Origin: Streptomyces sp. S465
GTDB taxonomy: Bacteria; Actinomycetota; Actinomycetes; Streptomycetales; Streptomycetaceae
DNA length: 64,000 bases
Direction: 5' to 3'
Assembly (NCBI RefSeq): GCF_026898115.1
Contig: NZ_CP114036.1
Span: 1,922,001-1,986,000, forward strand
Both the position numbers and the translations under genes were made by a program. Position 1 is the stretch's first letter. Every line of letters begins with the position of its first letter. The notes beneath the pieces were generated by a model, which was not told where the DNA came from, did not search any database, and saw nothing but the letters and a program-made list of their open reading frames with translations. Below are positions 7,983 through 15,885 of the stretch, one piece after another.

Positions 7983-8725
7983 GTGCTGCTGCGACTGGCC
8001 TACCTGGGCGTGAGCAACGCGTTCGCGCTGCTGCGTCTGCTGCCGATGAGCGACCGCGACAAGAATGCGGAGATTCTGGCCCTCCGCCATCAGATCACGG
8101 TGCTCCAACGCCAACTCGGCGGTGATCGAGCACGGTTCGCTCCGGGCGACCGGGCGTTCCTGGCGGCGCTGCTGCACCGGCTGCCATTGCCGGTTCTGCG
8201 GCGGGTGCGGCTGCTCGTGCGTCCTGGCACGGTACTGCGCTGGCATCGCGACCTCGCCAGGCGCCGTCATGCCGTCTCATCTCGGCCCAAGTGACCCGGT
8301 CGGCCTCGTACCGTGCGGTCGATCCGGATTCTGGTGCTGCGTCTGGCGAGGGAGAATCCAAGCTGGGGCTACAGGCGCCTGCATGGCGAGCTGCTCATGC
8401 TGGGAGTGAAGGTGGCCGCGTCGACCGTCTGGAAAATCCTGAAGGATGCCGGCATCGATCCGGCGCCCGGCCGGAGCTCCAGCACGTGGGCCGACTTCCT
8501 GCGTTCCCCAGCCGACGCCCTCCTGGCCTGCGACTTCCTTGAGGCGGTCACCCTCACCGGCGCGCGGATGTACGTACTCGCGGTGATCGAACACAGCAGT
8601 CGCCGCATCCGGGTCCTGGGCACCACCGCACACCCGACCACAACATGGGTAACCCAAGCGGCGAAGAACCTGGTCATGGATCTCGAGGACGTAGGCTGCC
8701 GGGCACGATTCATGATCCGACAGTC
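7983..8725 (+). pseudogene. Integrase-core (DDE) transposase with nonsense codon and lost C-terminus
   Basis: The frame from GTG 7983 encodes the typical start of a Streptomyces DDE transposase (LLRLAYLGVSNAFALLRLLP, then MSDRDKNAEILALRHQITVL). A TGA at 8292-8294 interrupts it, and the same frame continues with SIRILVLRLARENPSWGYRRLHGELL, a helix-turn-helix region, and the first catalytic strand LLACDFLEAVTLTGARMYVLAVI. After ARFMIR near 8720 the expected sequence is lost and an unrelated P450 fragment begins. The TGA probably arose from CGA (Arg). A second, more decayed copy lies at 2939. Confidence 0.85.
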
Positions 8726-8734
8726 CCCATCAAG

Positions 8735-8987
8735 CACCTGGCAGCCCTACGCTCCCGCATCAGCGGCGGGTTCGCCTCTGGGCGCGCGGTCGGCCACCTC
8801 ATCTTCGGGGCCGGTGCCCACCGCTGCCCCGGTGCGCCACTGGCTCGTATCGAGGCCGAGATCCACCCTGCGGCGGCCGTTCGAGACGTTCCCCGGCCTG
8901 GCGCTCGTGGACCGGCCCGTCTCCCGCGTACCGTCCCTGGGCATGATCGGCCACCAGGAGCTGCCGGTCGTGCTGCGCCCCGCGTGA
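8735..8987 (+). pseudogene. Cytochrome P450 C-terminal fragment, frameshifted
   Basis: The sequence carries the heme-binding loop HLIFGAGAHRCPGAPLARIE with the axial cysteine, preceded by a short helix. Near 8868 the frame shifts by one and continues as FETFPGLALVDRPVSRVPSL to a TGA at 8987, the normal end of a P450. Only about 80 of some 400 residues remain, fused directly to the broken transposase, so it is non-functional. Confidence 0.8.
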
Positions 8988-9298
8988 CCTGACCGCACGG
9001 CGGCCACCGGGGCGGTCGGCCGCACGCCTCGGGGTCAGGGGCGGCCGGTGAGGACCGGGGGTCTGCCGGCTCCGCCACCGGGACAGGTTGCCGGCCGTCC
9101 CGCCCGGAACCCTGGCCGGCGTGTGCCGCGGCCGGGTGAGACGTTCCCGCCCCGCCTGCGGCCGAACGGCCGCCGCACCGCACCCCGCGCTCAACGGCCG
9201 CCCCGCAGCCGGGCCGGACCGGGTTCCGCCGCGCCTTCCAGGTGAACGGCCCCCGCACCGCGTCGGGGCCCGGCAGCAGCGCGCCACGACCGGGTTGC
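8988..9298. other. Gap without recognisable gene
   Basis: About 310 very GC-rich bases between the P450 remnant and the LacI terminator. Open frames exist on both strands but give Arg/Pro/Gly-rich products without motifs. I see nothing supportable here. Confidence 0.5.
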
Positions 9299-9326
9299 CC
9301 GGTCCGCCCCCGCGCGGGCGGGACCG
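9299..9326. terminator. Hairpin after LacI-family gene
   Basis: GGTCCGCCC (9301-9309) pairs with GGGCGGGACC (9316-9325) with a single bulged base. It lies immediately beyond the minus-strand stop at 9335. Confidence 0.45.
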
Positions 9327-9334
9327 GCGCGCGG

Positions 9335-10336
9335 TCAGGAGGCGGGCGTATGGGCTGTCGACCGCCGGACCACCAGCTCGGCCGGGAACTCGCGGCGCCG
9401 GGCGGGCAGCGTACGGTCGTCGAGCCGCTCGATGAGCATGCGGACGGCCATCCGCGCCATGTCGGTTATCGGCTGCCGCACGGTGGTCAGGCCGTACGCC
9501 TCCCACGCGGCCATGGCGATGTCGTCGTACCCGACCACCCAGACGTCCTCGGGTACCCGCCGCCCCAGGGAGATCGCGCCGTCGACGGCACCGAGGGCGG
9601 TGAGGTCGTTGGCGCAGAAGACGGCGGACGGCGGGTGCGGGCGGTCGAGCAGTTCCCGCATCGCCGTACGCGCGGTGTCGTGCGAGAAGTCCCCCGGGAG
9701 CACCAGTTCCGGCGCGAGCGGGTGTCCCAGTTCGTCGAGCGTCTCGCGGAAGCCCTGCTCCCGGTGGCGTGCGGTGCTGGCCGACTGCGGACCCCGCAGG
9801 AACCCGATGCGCTGGTGTCCGGCCCGTACCAGGTACCGGGCGGCGAGCCGCCCTCCGGCGACGTTGTCGGCGGTCACCTGGTCGCAGCCGATGCCGTCAA
9901 GACCCCGGTGCAGCAGCACCACGGGCTCACCGCGCTGCAGCGCCTCCTCCAGCGGTTTGGACACCTCGGTGACCGTCGTGAACAGCAGCCCGTCGACCGC
10001 TCCTTCGCGGATCGCCTCCAGGGCGCTGGCCTCGCTCGGACCGGTGGAGTTCCACAGGGTCATCCGGTGTCCCGCGCGGTCGAGTTCGTCGCTGACCGCT
10101 TCCAGGAGCTGCGGGTAGAAGGGGTTGGTGATGTCCGCGACGACCACGCCGACCGTGCCGGCGCGCCGGGTGCGCATGGCCCTGGCGGCCGCGTTCGGGT
10201 GGTAGCCGGACTGCTTCATGGCGGCCAGGACGCGTTCCCTGGTCGCGGGGGAGACCTTGGCGCTGCCCTGCAGCACCCGGGAGACGGTCGCCTGTGACAC
10301 TCCGGCGAGGCGGGCCACGTCCTGACTGGTGACCAC
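9335..10336 (-). CDS. LacI-family repressor of the first HisD-like gene
   Basis: A 333-aa regulator. The N-terminal helix-turn-helix (DVARLAGVSQATVSRVLQGS, residues 6-25) and hinge are followed by a periplasmic-binding-protein-like effector domain (VGVVVADITNPFYPQLLEAV onward). The start is GTG at 10336. It is divergent from the HisD-family gene at 10540, with TACGTA-centred sites between them. It resembles the LacI at 22294 in both DNA-binding and core domains, so the two may recognise related operators. The ligand is unknown. Confidence 0.9.
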   Translation of the reverse strand: MVTSQDVARLAGVSQATVSRVLQGSAKVSPATRERVLAAMKQSGYHPNAAARAMRTRRAGTVGVVVADITNPFYPQLLEAVSDELDRAGHRMTLWNSTGPSEASALEAIREGAVDGLLFTTVTEVSKPLEEALQRGEPVVLLHRGLDGIGCDQVTADNVAGGRLAARYLVRAGHQRIGFLRGPQSASTARHREQGFRETLDELGHPLAPELVLPGDFSHDTARTAMRELLDRPHPPSAVFCANDLTALGAVDGAISLGRRVPEDVWVVGYDDIAMAAWEAYGLTTVRQPITDMARMAVRMLIERLDDRTLPARRREFPAELVVRRSTAHTPAS

Positions 10337-10384
10337 AGCGCCTCCGTCGTGCCGGATCGCCGGGGCCGGACCCGAGCCCCGGAT

Positions 10385-10396
10385 GTTTACGTAGTC
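10385..10396. promoter_or_regulatory. TACGTA-centred operator half, site 1
   Basis: GTTTACGTAGTC lies 49 bases upstream of the LacI start. It shares GTTTACGTA with the site at 10460 and stands out as AT-rich in GC-rich DNA. Confidence 0.5.
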
Positions 10397-10459
10397 ATCA
10401 TAGCCGTGCGGGGCCCGGAACCGGGCCGGGGCGGTACGGAAAAGATCTTCCGAAGGATG

Positions 10460-10504
10460 TTTACGTATTCACGACCGGAGCGTACGGTCCATGAATACGT
10501 AACC
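10460..10504. promoter_or_regulatory. Paired TACGTA operators before the first HisD-like gene
   Basis: GTTTACGTATTC (10460-10471) and GAATACGTAAC (10494-10504) are inverted copies of one motif with centres about 33 bases apart, ending 35 bases before the dehydrogenase start. Spacing near three helical turns suits a LacI-family protein contacting both. Confidence 0.65.
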
Positions 10505-10539
10505 ACGCGCCCCGCAGGCGCCGAGAGATTGGCTTCGCC

Positions 10540-11859
10540 ATGGTCCTGACCCTGAAGGCACCCGCCGCCGCGAAGAACACGCCCGGCAGCAGCAGCCCGG
10601 AGGTCACCGACGTCGTCGCCGGGATCATTTCCGACATCCGCTCCCGCGGCGACGCGGCCGTCCGCACCTACTCCGCCCGCTTCGACCGCTGGGAGCCGGA
10701 GTCCTTCCGGCTGACCGAGGCGGAGATCGAGGAGATCGTCGCCCGTGTCCCCGAGCAGGTGCTGGAGGACATCCGCTTCGTCCAGCGCCAGGTGCGGACC
10801 TTCGCCGAGCGGCAGCTGGCCTCCCTGGGCGAGTTCGAGATGGAGACACTGCCCGGTGTGACGCTGGGACAGAAGCACATCCCGGTCGCGGCGGCCGGCG
10901 CCTACGTGCCCGGCGGCCGGTACCCGCTGCTGGCCTCGGCGCACATGACCATCGTGACCGCCAAGACCGCGGGGGTGCCCAGGGTCGTGGCCTGCACGCC
11001 GCCCATCCGGGGCGAGGTGCCCGAGGCCACGATCGCGGCCATGCACCTCGCCGGTGCCGATGAGATCCACCTGGTGGGCGGGGTGCAGGCGGTCGCCGCC
11101 ATGGCCCTGGGCACCGAGCGCATCAGCAAGGTCGACCTGCTCGCCGGGCCGGGCAACGCCTACGTGGCCGAGGCCAAGCGGCAGCTGTTCGGCGAGGTGG
11201 GCATCGACCTGTTCGCCGGGCCGACCGAGACCCTGGTGGTCGCCGACGAGCACGCCGACCCGTTCGTCGCGGCGGTGGACCTGCTCAGCCAGGCCGAGCA
11301 CGGACCCGACTCCCCGGCGGTGCTGATCACCACCTCCGAGCGGACGGGCCGCGAGGTCATCGCGCACATCGAGGAGATCCTGCCCGGCCTGCCGACCCAC
11401 GACCTGGCCGGTCCCGCCTGGCGGGACCACGGGGAGGTCCATGTCGTCGACAACCTCGACGCAGCCTACGAGCTGGCCGACACCTACGCCAGCGAGCACG
11501 TCCAGATCCTCACGGCCGAGCCCCGCAAGGCTCTGGACGCCATGCGGAACTTCGGCGCGCTGTTCCTGGGCGAGGGGACCTGCGTCTCCTACGGGGACAA
11601 GGTGATCGGCACCAACCATGTGCTGCCCACCCGCGGCGCGGCCCGCTACACCGGCGGGCTGTGGGTCGGCAAGTACCTCAAGACGGTCACCTACCAGCAG
11701 ATCACCGACCCGGCGTCGAGCGCGCTGCTCGGCGAGGTGTGCGGCCGGGCGGCACGCACCGAGCTCTTCGAGGGGCACGCCCGCTCCGGTGACGTCCGGG
11801 CGGCCAAGTACGCGGGGCGGCCCCTGACCTGGGCCCCCGGCCACGGCACCGGCGCCTGA
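10540..11859 (+). CDS. Histidinol dehydrogenase-family NAD-dependent zinc dehydrogenase (non-histidine role likely)
   Basis: A 439-aa enzyme of the HisD fold. It shows the nucleotide and substrate loops AAAGAYVPGGRYPL and LLAGPGNAYVAEAKRQLFG, the zinc-ligand segment SQAEHGPDSPAVLI (Gln and His), the catalytic Glu-His pair in ASEHVQIL, GTNHVLPT, and the C-terminal ligand region FEGHARSGDVR. The genome context is catabolic (LacI regulator, transporter remnant), not a his operon. HisD paralogues in such settings include sulfopropanediol 3-dehydrogenase (HpsN), which oxidises a primary alcohol to a carboxylate in two steps. A comparable reaction on a small polyol or hydroxy compound is inferred. 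No strong ribosome-binding site precedes ATG 10540. A second family member is at 20775. Confidence 0.85.
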   Translation: MVLTLKAPAAAKNTPGSSSPEVTDVVAGIISDIRSRGDAAVRTYSARFDRWEPESFRLTEAEIEEIVARVPEQVLEDIRFVQRQVRTFAERQLASLGEFEMETLPGVTLGQKHIPVAAAGAYVPGGRYPLLASAHMTIVTAKTAGVPRVVACTPPIRGEVPEATIAAMHLAGADEIHLVGGVQAVAAMALGTERISKVDLLAGPGNAYVAEAKRQLFGEVGIDLFAGPTETLVVADEHADPFVAAVDLLSQAEHGPDSPAVLITTSERTGREVIAHIEEILPGLPTHDLAGPAWRDHGEVHVVDNLDAAYELADTYASEHVQILTAEPRKALDAMRNFGALFLGEGTCVSYGDKVIGTNHVLPTRGAARYTGGLWVGKYLKTVTYQQITDPASSALLGEVCGRAARTELFEGHARSGDVRAAKYAGRPLTWAPGHGTGA

Positions 11860-11899
11860 TCCACTCCATCGGCATCCGCCCGGAAGAGCAGGAGGCGAC

Positions 11900-12152
11900 A
11901 TGCTTCACGATCTACGGGACCGCTGCCGCCCTGGTCATCAACCGGCTGTTCTTTCCCCAGGTCAGCTCGGCCGCCGGGATCATGGCCGCCTTCGCGACCT
12001 TCGCGGCCGGTTTCCTGGCCCGCCCGCTGGGCGGGTTCGCGGCCGGGCGCTACGGGGACAAGGTCAGCCGCAAGGCCACCCTCGTGGTGACCCTGACCCC
12101 GATGGGATCGGCCACGGCCCTGATCGGTGTGCTGCCGACCCACGCCGGGTCG
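11900..12152 (+). pseudogene. MHS-type transporter fragment, both ends lost
   Basis: A GGAGG and an ATG at 11900 are kept, but the coding match begins out of frame at 11904 with FTIYGTAAALVINRLFFPQ and runs through FLARPLGGFAAGRYGDKVSR to VLPTHAG at about 12152, after which similarity ends. This equals transmembrane helices 1-3 of a metabolite:H+ symporter, with about 30 N-terminal residues deleted and over 300 C-terminal ones missing. It probably once imported the substrate of the upstream dehydrogenase. Confidence 0.75.
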
Positions 12153-12160
12153 CACAGCGG

Positions 12161-12180
12161 CCGCAGGCACCCGCCTGCGG
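12161..12180. terminator. Short hairpin between transporter remnant and LacI gene
   Basis: CCGCAGGC (12161-12168) and its complement (12173-12180) form an 8-bp stem with a 4-base loop, between converging transcription units. Confidence 0.4.
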
Positions 12181-12320
12181 GGACGGTGGCGCGGACGCCC
12201 CAACGGCGTCCCAGCACCTCGGGGTTGGCGTGCTGGGGCGGGGAGAGGCGGGCGAGGTCCTCGTTCCGGAGGCCGTGTTCCTGTGCCGCCCCGGCCCCCG
12301 TCACCGCGCTCCGGCGCGCC

Positions 12321-13400
12321 TCACGCCCTGCGTTCCCGAGCGTCCTCCCCGTCGCCGTGCCGCGGGTGCGGGACCGGCGCCGGGCCCGTGCTGCCCCGCG
12401 GGACGAGTTCCACCGGCAGGACCACGTGCCGCTCCCGATGCGCCTCGGGGTCCTGGATGACGCGGTGGGCCAGCTCCGCCGCCGCCTCGCCGAGCCGGCG
12501 GGCCGGCTGGGCCATGGTGGACAGGTCCCACGGCTCGGCCATCGCGTGACCGTCGAAGCCGAGGATCGACATGCGTTGCGGTACCGGGACGTTGACGCCG
12601 CGCAACACCGTGAGGAGACGGAAGGCGATGTCGTCCGTCTCGGCGAAGATCGCGGTGGGGGGTTCCGGGAGGCTGAGCAGCCGTCCCACCGCCGCTTCCA
12701 GGCTCGGACCCTGCCAGTGGGCGACCTGGCGGACGAGGTCGTCGTCGTGGTCGATGCCCGCCTCCGCCAGGGCCGTGCGGTACCCGTCGAGGCGGGCCCT
12801 GCTGCTCCAGGCGAAACCGGAGGCGTCCGCGGGTTCGAGGTAGGCGATGCGCCGGTGGCCGAGGTTGAGCAGGTAGCGGGTGCCGCGCTGGGCGGCTTCC
12901 ACGTCGTCCACGTAGACGCCGGCCCGGCCCTGTTCGTGCTGGCTGACGAAGATCAGGGGCATACCCAGGTCGTCCAGGCGCGCTCGTTCCTCGGGGGAGA
13001 GCGCGAAGCTGACGACCAGCAGGGCGTCGGCGTTGCGGCGGGCGGGCAGGCGGTCGAAGAACTGGGCGCGTTGCTCGGCGGTGGTGACGCTGTAGACCAG
13101 CATGTCCAGGCCGGCCGCGTTGAGGGCGGGGGCCATGCCGGCGAGCGCCGCGCCCAGGAACCAGGAGTCGAGGTTGGGTACGAGCACGGCGACCCGGTCC
13201 GTGCGTCCCGTGACCAGGCTGGACGCGCTGCGTGAGATCGCGAAGGACAGTTCGCGCGCCGCCTTCTCCACCCGCGCCCGGGTCTCGGGGGACACCGTCG
13301 ACAGACCGCGCAGGGTGCGGGAGACGGTCGAGGGCGAGACTCCGGCCCTCTGGGCGACGTCCGCCAACGTGGCGCCCTTGTCTGCGACTTCACCGGCCAT
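12321..13400 (-). CDS. LacI-family repressor of the oligosaccharide operon
   Basis: A 359-aa regulator starting at ATG 13400 (MAGEVADKG); the longer open frame to 13502 would cover the operator and promoter. The helix-turn-helix is DVAQRAGVSPSTVSRTLRGL. The core domain contains VAVLVPNLDSWFLGAALAGM, IFVSQHEQG and the C-terminal lobe IFAETDDIAF. It is divergent from the ABC transporter operon at 13568. The only perfect palindrome in the intergenic region (13445-13460) is the evident operator. By analogy with MalR/AglR/CebR-type regulators it should respond to a disaccharide. Confidence 0.9.
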   Translation of the reverse strand: MAGEVADKGATLADVAQRAGVSPSTVSRTLRGLSTVSPETRARVEKAARELSFAISRSASSLVTGRTDRVAVLVPNLDSWFLGAALAGMAPALNAAGLDMLVYSVTTAEQRAQFFDRLPARRNADALLVVSFALSPEERARLDDLGMPLIFVSQHEQGRAGVYVDDVEAAQRGTRYLLNLGHRRIAYLEPADASGFAWSSRARLDGYRTALAEAGIDHDDDLVRQVAHWQGPSLEAAVGRLLSLPEPPTAIFAETDDIAFRLLTVLRGVNVPVPQRMSILGFDGHAMAEPWDLSTMAQPARRLGEAAAELAHRVIQDPEAHRERHVVLPVELVPRGSTGPAPVPHPRHGDGEDARERRA

Positions 13401-13444
13401 GCCGGGGACGCTAACACAACGGTCCGTGCACCGGGACAAGCGGG

Positions 13445-13460
13445 GTGACAGCGCTGTCAC
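13445..13460. promoter_or_regulatory. Perfect 16-bp LacI operator
   Basis: GTGACAGCGCTGTCAC is an exact palindrome with the CG-centred core of LacI-family sites. It is placed 45 bases before the repressor start, suggesting autoregulation, and 36 bases upstream of the -35 element of the transport operon. Confidence 0.75.
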
Positions 13461-13495
13461 GGCAAATCCTCGCGGTAGTTGAGCCGCTGTGACCA

Positions 13496-13538
13496 TTGAC
13501 ACCCTACCGTGCGATCCCTACGGTGCTAGCGCTGTCAT
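13496..13538 (+). promoter_or_regulatory. Promoter and overlapping operator of the sugar ABC operon
   Basis: TTGACA (13496-13501), 17 bases, TACGGT (13519-13524): a good sigma70-type promoter. GTGCTAGCGCTGTCAT (13523-13538), an imperfect copy of the 13445 palindrome sharing AGCGCTGTCA, covers the -10 and start site. A repressor bound there would block initiation. Confidence 0.7.
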
Positions 13539-13567
13539 CCGACAGTCCGAGAGGGGAGGAGCACGCC

Positions 13568-14896
13568 ATGTCCCTGCACCGCAGAGCGCTGCTGACGGGC
13601 GCCTTGAGCGCCGCCGCGGCGGGTCTGCTGTCCGGATGCGGAGGAAAGGACCTCGACGACCTGCTGGCGCAGGCCGCGACCGTTCCCCGGAAGCCGACCC
13701 GGCTGACCTGGTGGGTCTCCGAGATCCCCGCACGGCGGGGCGCCGTCGTCGCGGATCTGATCATCCGTGCCTTCGAGCGGCGGCACCCCCACATCCGCGT
13801 CTCGAAGATCAACGCGCTGTCCACCTCGGACGGCAACCGCAGCGCCATCGCCACCCAACTCGCCGGCGGCTCACCCCAGCCCGACGTGTACCTGGGCGAC
13901 ACGACGTGGCCCGCGCAGTTCGGCCACTCCGCGCTCGCGCTGCCGGTGGAGACGCTGCTCCCGGGCGACTTCTGGGACGCCTACCCGGCGGCCCTGCGCA
14001 GCAGTTCCACGTACCGGGGCAGGGTCTACGCGGTGCCGTTCTTCACCGACAGCACCTACCTCTTCTACCGCAAGGACCTGCTGGCCAAGCACGGGCTGCG
14101 GGTTCCCGGCAGCTGGGAGGAGCTGCTGGACACCTCCCGCACGGTGCAACGGGCCGGTGACACCGAGGCCGGGTTCCTGTGGCAGGCGGCGGTGACCGAG
14201 TCGCTGACGGCCAACGTCACCGAGTTCCTCGCCGACGCGGGCGCCACCGTCCTGGACGAGCGGGGCGGGGCCGCACTGGGCGGGCCGGCGGCGGAGCGGG
14301 CGTTCTCGCTGATGGCCGAGTTCACCGCCCGCGGGGTCACGCCCCGCACCGTGGCCACGTACCAGGAGTCGAACGCGCAGGACGCCTTCGTCAACGGGCG
14401 CGGGCTGTTCCTGCGCAACTGGTCGTACGCCTGGGTCAACGCGAGCACCCCCGCGCTCTCCCGCGTCGCCGGGAAGGTCGGGACCGCGTTGCGTCCGGGC
14501 TTCGAGGGCACCGGCCGCTCCGGTATCTCCTGCGCGGGCGGCTGGAGCAACTTCATCAACCCCAGTTCCCGGGCGCTGGGCGCCGCCATGGCGTTCGCCC
14601 GGTTCTGCGCCGGGGAGGAGGTGCAGCGCCTCCTGGCCCGGGAAGCCGGTGTGATCCCCGCGATGACCTCCGTGCTCGACGGCCGGGAGGCGCGCGCCAC
14701 CGGCGACCCGACGGTCTTGCGCGCCCCCGATCTGCGACTTGTCGCCCGGCCCGTGCAGACCCCGTACTACCCGCAGGTCAGCAAGGCGATGTACACGCCG
14801 GCGAACGCGGTCGTGCGCGGTGACCTCTCCCCCGCGGCCGGTGTCCGCGCCGCACGCGAGGGGCTGCGTACGGCCCTGGAAGGAAAGGCGCTGTGA
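13568..14896 (+). CDS. ABC transporter sugar-binding lipoprotein
   Basis: A 442-aa family 1 solute-binding protein. The start at 13568 is set by GGGAGGAG and by the signal sequence: basic Arg pair, hydrophobic core and lipobox LLSG followed by Cys, so it is anchored to the membrane outside. The body shows LTWWVSEIPARRG, a periplasmic-binding fold and, near the C-terminus, SGISCAGGWSNFINPSS, typical of oligosaccharide binders. It overlaps the next gene by 4 bases (GTGA). With the permeases and the GH13 enzyme it suggests uptake of alpha-linked glucosides. No ATPase gene is present, so a shared MsiK-type ATPase is likely used, as usual in Streptomyces. Confidence 0.93.
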   Translation: MSLHRRALLTGALSAAAAGLLSGCGGKDLDDLLAQAATVPRKPTRLTWWVSEIPARRGAVVADLIIRAFERRHPHIRVSKINALSTSDGNRSAIATQLAGGSPQPDVYLGDTTWPAQFGHSALALPVETLLPGDFWDAYPAALRSSSTYRGRVYAVPFFTDSTYLFYRKDLLAKHGLRVPGSWEELLDTSRTVQRAGDTEAGFLWQAAVTESLTANVTEFLADAGATVLDERGGAALGGPAAERAFSLMAEFTARGVTPRTVATYQESNAQDAFVNGRGLFLRNWSYAWVNASTPALSRVAGKVGTALRPGFEGTGRSGISCAGGWSNFINPSSRALGAAMAFARFCAGEEVQRLLAREAGVIPAMTSVLDGREARATGDPTVLRAPDLRLVARPVQTPYYPQVSKAMYTPANAVVRGDLSPAAGVRAAREGLRTALEGKAL

Positions 14897-15885
14897 GTTC
14901 CGTACTCCAGACCAGGACGGCGGGAACGCCGTCGAACAGCGAGGGGGACGGCGCACCCGCCGGGGCCTCGCGGCGGCCCCCGCAGGGCCCGGGTTCCACC
15001 GCTCGCCGGCGCGCTCGCACCGGGTGGCTGTTCACCTCCCCCGCGCTCCTGGTCGTCGCCGCGGTGACGATCTTCCCCGTGGTCTTCTCGGTGGTGCTGT
15101 CGTTCAGCGAGGTCCGGCTCGAGTACGGCGGCCTGCGGCTCGGCTCGCCCACCCTGGCCCACTACGAGGCGTTGCTGACGCACTCGGAGTGGTACCAGGC
15201 CCTCGCGTTCACCCTGGGCTTCACGGTCGTCTCGGTCTTCGTCGAGCTGGTTCTCGGGACGCTCACGGCGCTCGTCCTGGAACGGCTCGGCGCCGCCCGC
15301 GGCTGGATCCTCTCCCTGCTCCTGCTGCCCTGGGCGCTGATCAACGTGATCGCGGCTCAGCTGTGGGCGTACCTGTTCAACGGGACCTACGGAGCGGTGA
15401 GCTGGCTGTGCGAGGAGCTGTTCGGTACCCAGCCCGACATCCTGGGACAGCCGGTGCCCGCGATGGCGGCGATGGTCGCCGTCGACGTGTGGAAGACGAC
15501 TCCGTTCGTCGCCATCGTCGTTCTCGCCGGGCTGATGCTCATCCCAGGTGACGTCTATGAGGCCGCCGAGATCGACGGCGCCAACGGGTGGACCACGTTC
15601 TGGAGGGTCACGCTGCCGCAGCTGCGGCCGATCGTGGCCATCGCGGTCCTGTTCCGCATCCTCCAGGCGTTCGGCATCTTCGACCTGCCGTTCGTGCTGA
15701 CCCAGGGCGGACCCGGCACGGCCACCCAGTCGGTGGCGATCCTCGGGTACCGGATCCTCTTCCAGAACCTCGACTTCGGAGGCGGTGCCGCGGTCGCGGT
15801 CACCACCGCCGTCATCGTCATGGGCTGCTGTCTGTTGTTCCTGCGTGTCTTCCGCGCCCACGTCGACGAGGGAGGCCGAGCATGA
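14893..15885 (+). CDS. Sugar ABC transporter permease (MalF type)
   Basis: A 330-aa membrane protein that starts at GTG 14893, overlapping the lipoprotein stop. About six transmembrane helices follow a 45-residue polar N-terminus. The ATPase-contact EAA loop reads YEAAEIDGANGWTTFWRVTL and is intact. It is the first of the two permease halves that form the channel. Confidence 0.93.
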   Translation: MSSVLQTRTAGTPSNSEGDGAPAGASRRPPQGPGSTARRRARTGWLFTSPALLVVAAVTIFPVVFSVVLSFSEVRLEYGGLRLGSPTLAHYEALLTHSEWYQALAFTLGFTVVSVFVELVLGTLTALVLERLGAARGWILSLLLLPWALINVIAAQLWAYLFNGTYGAVSWLCEELFGTQPDILGQPVPAMAAMVAVDVWKTTPFVAIVVLAGLMLIPGDVYEAAEIDGANGWTTFWRVTLPQLRPIVAIAVLFRILQAFGIFDLPFVLTQGGPGTATQSVAILGYRILFQNLDFGGGAAVAVTTAVIVMGCCLLFLRVFRAHVDEGGRA

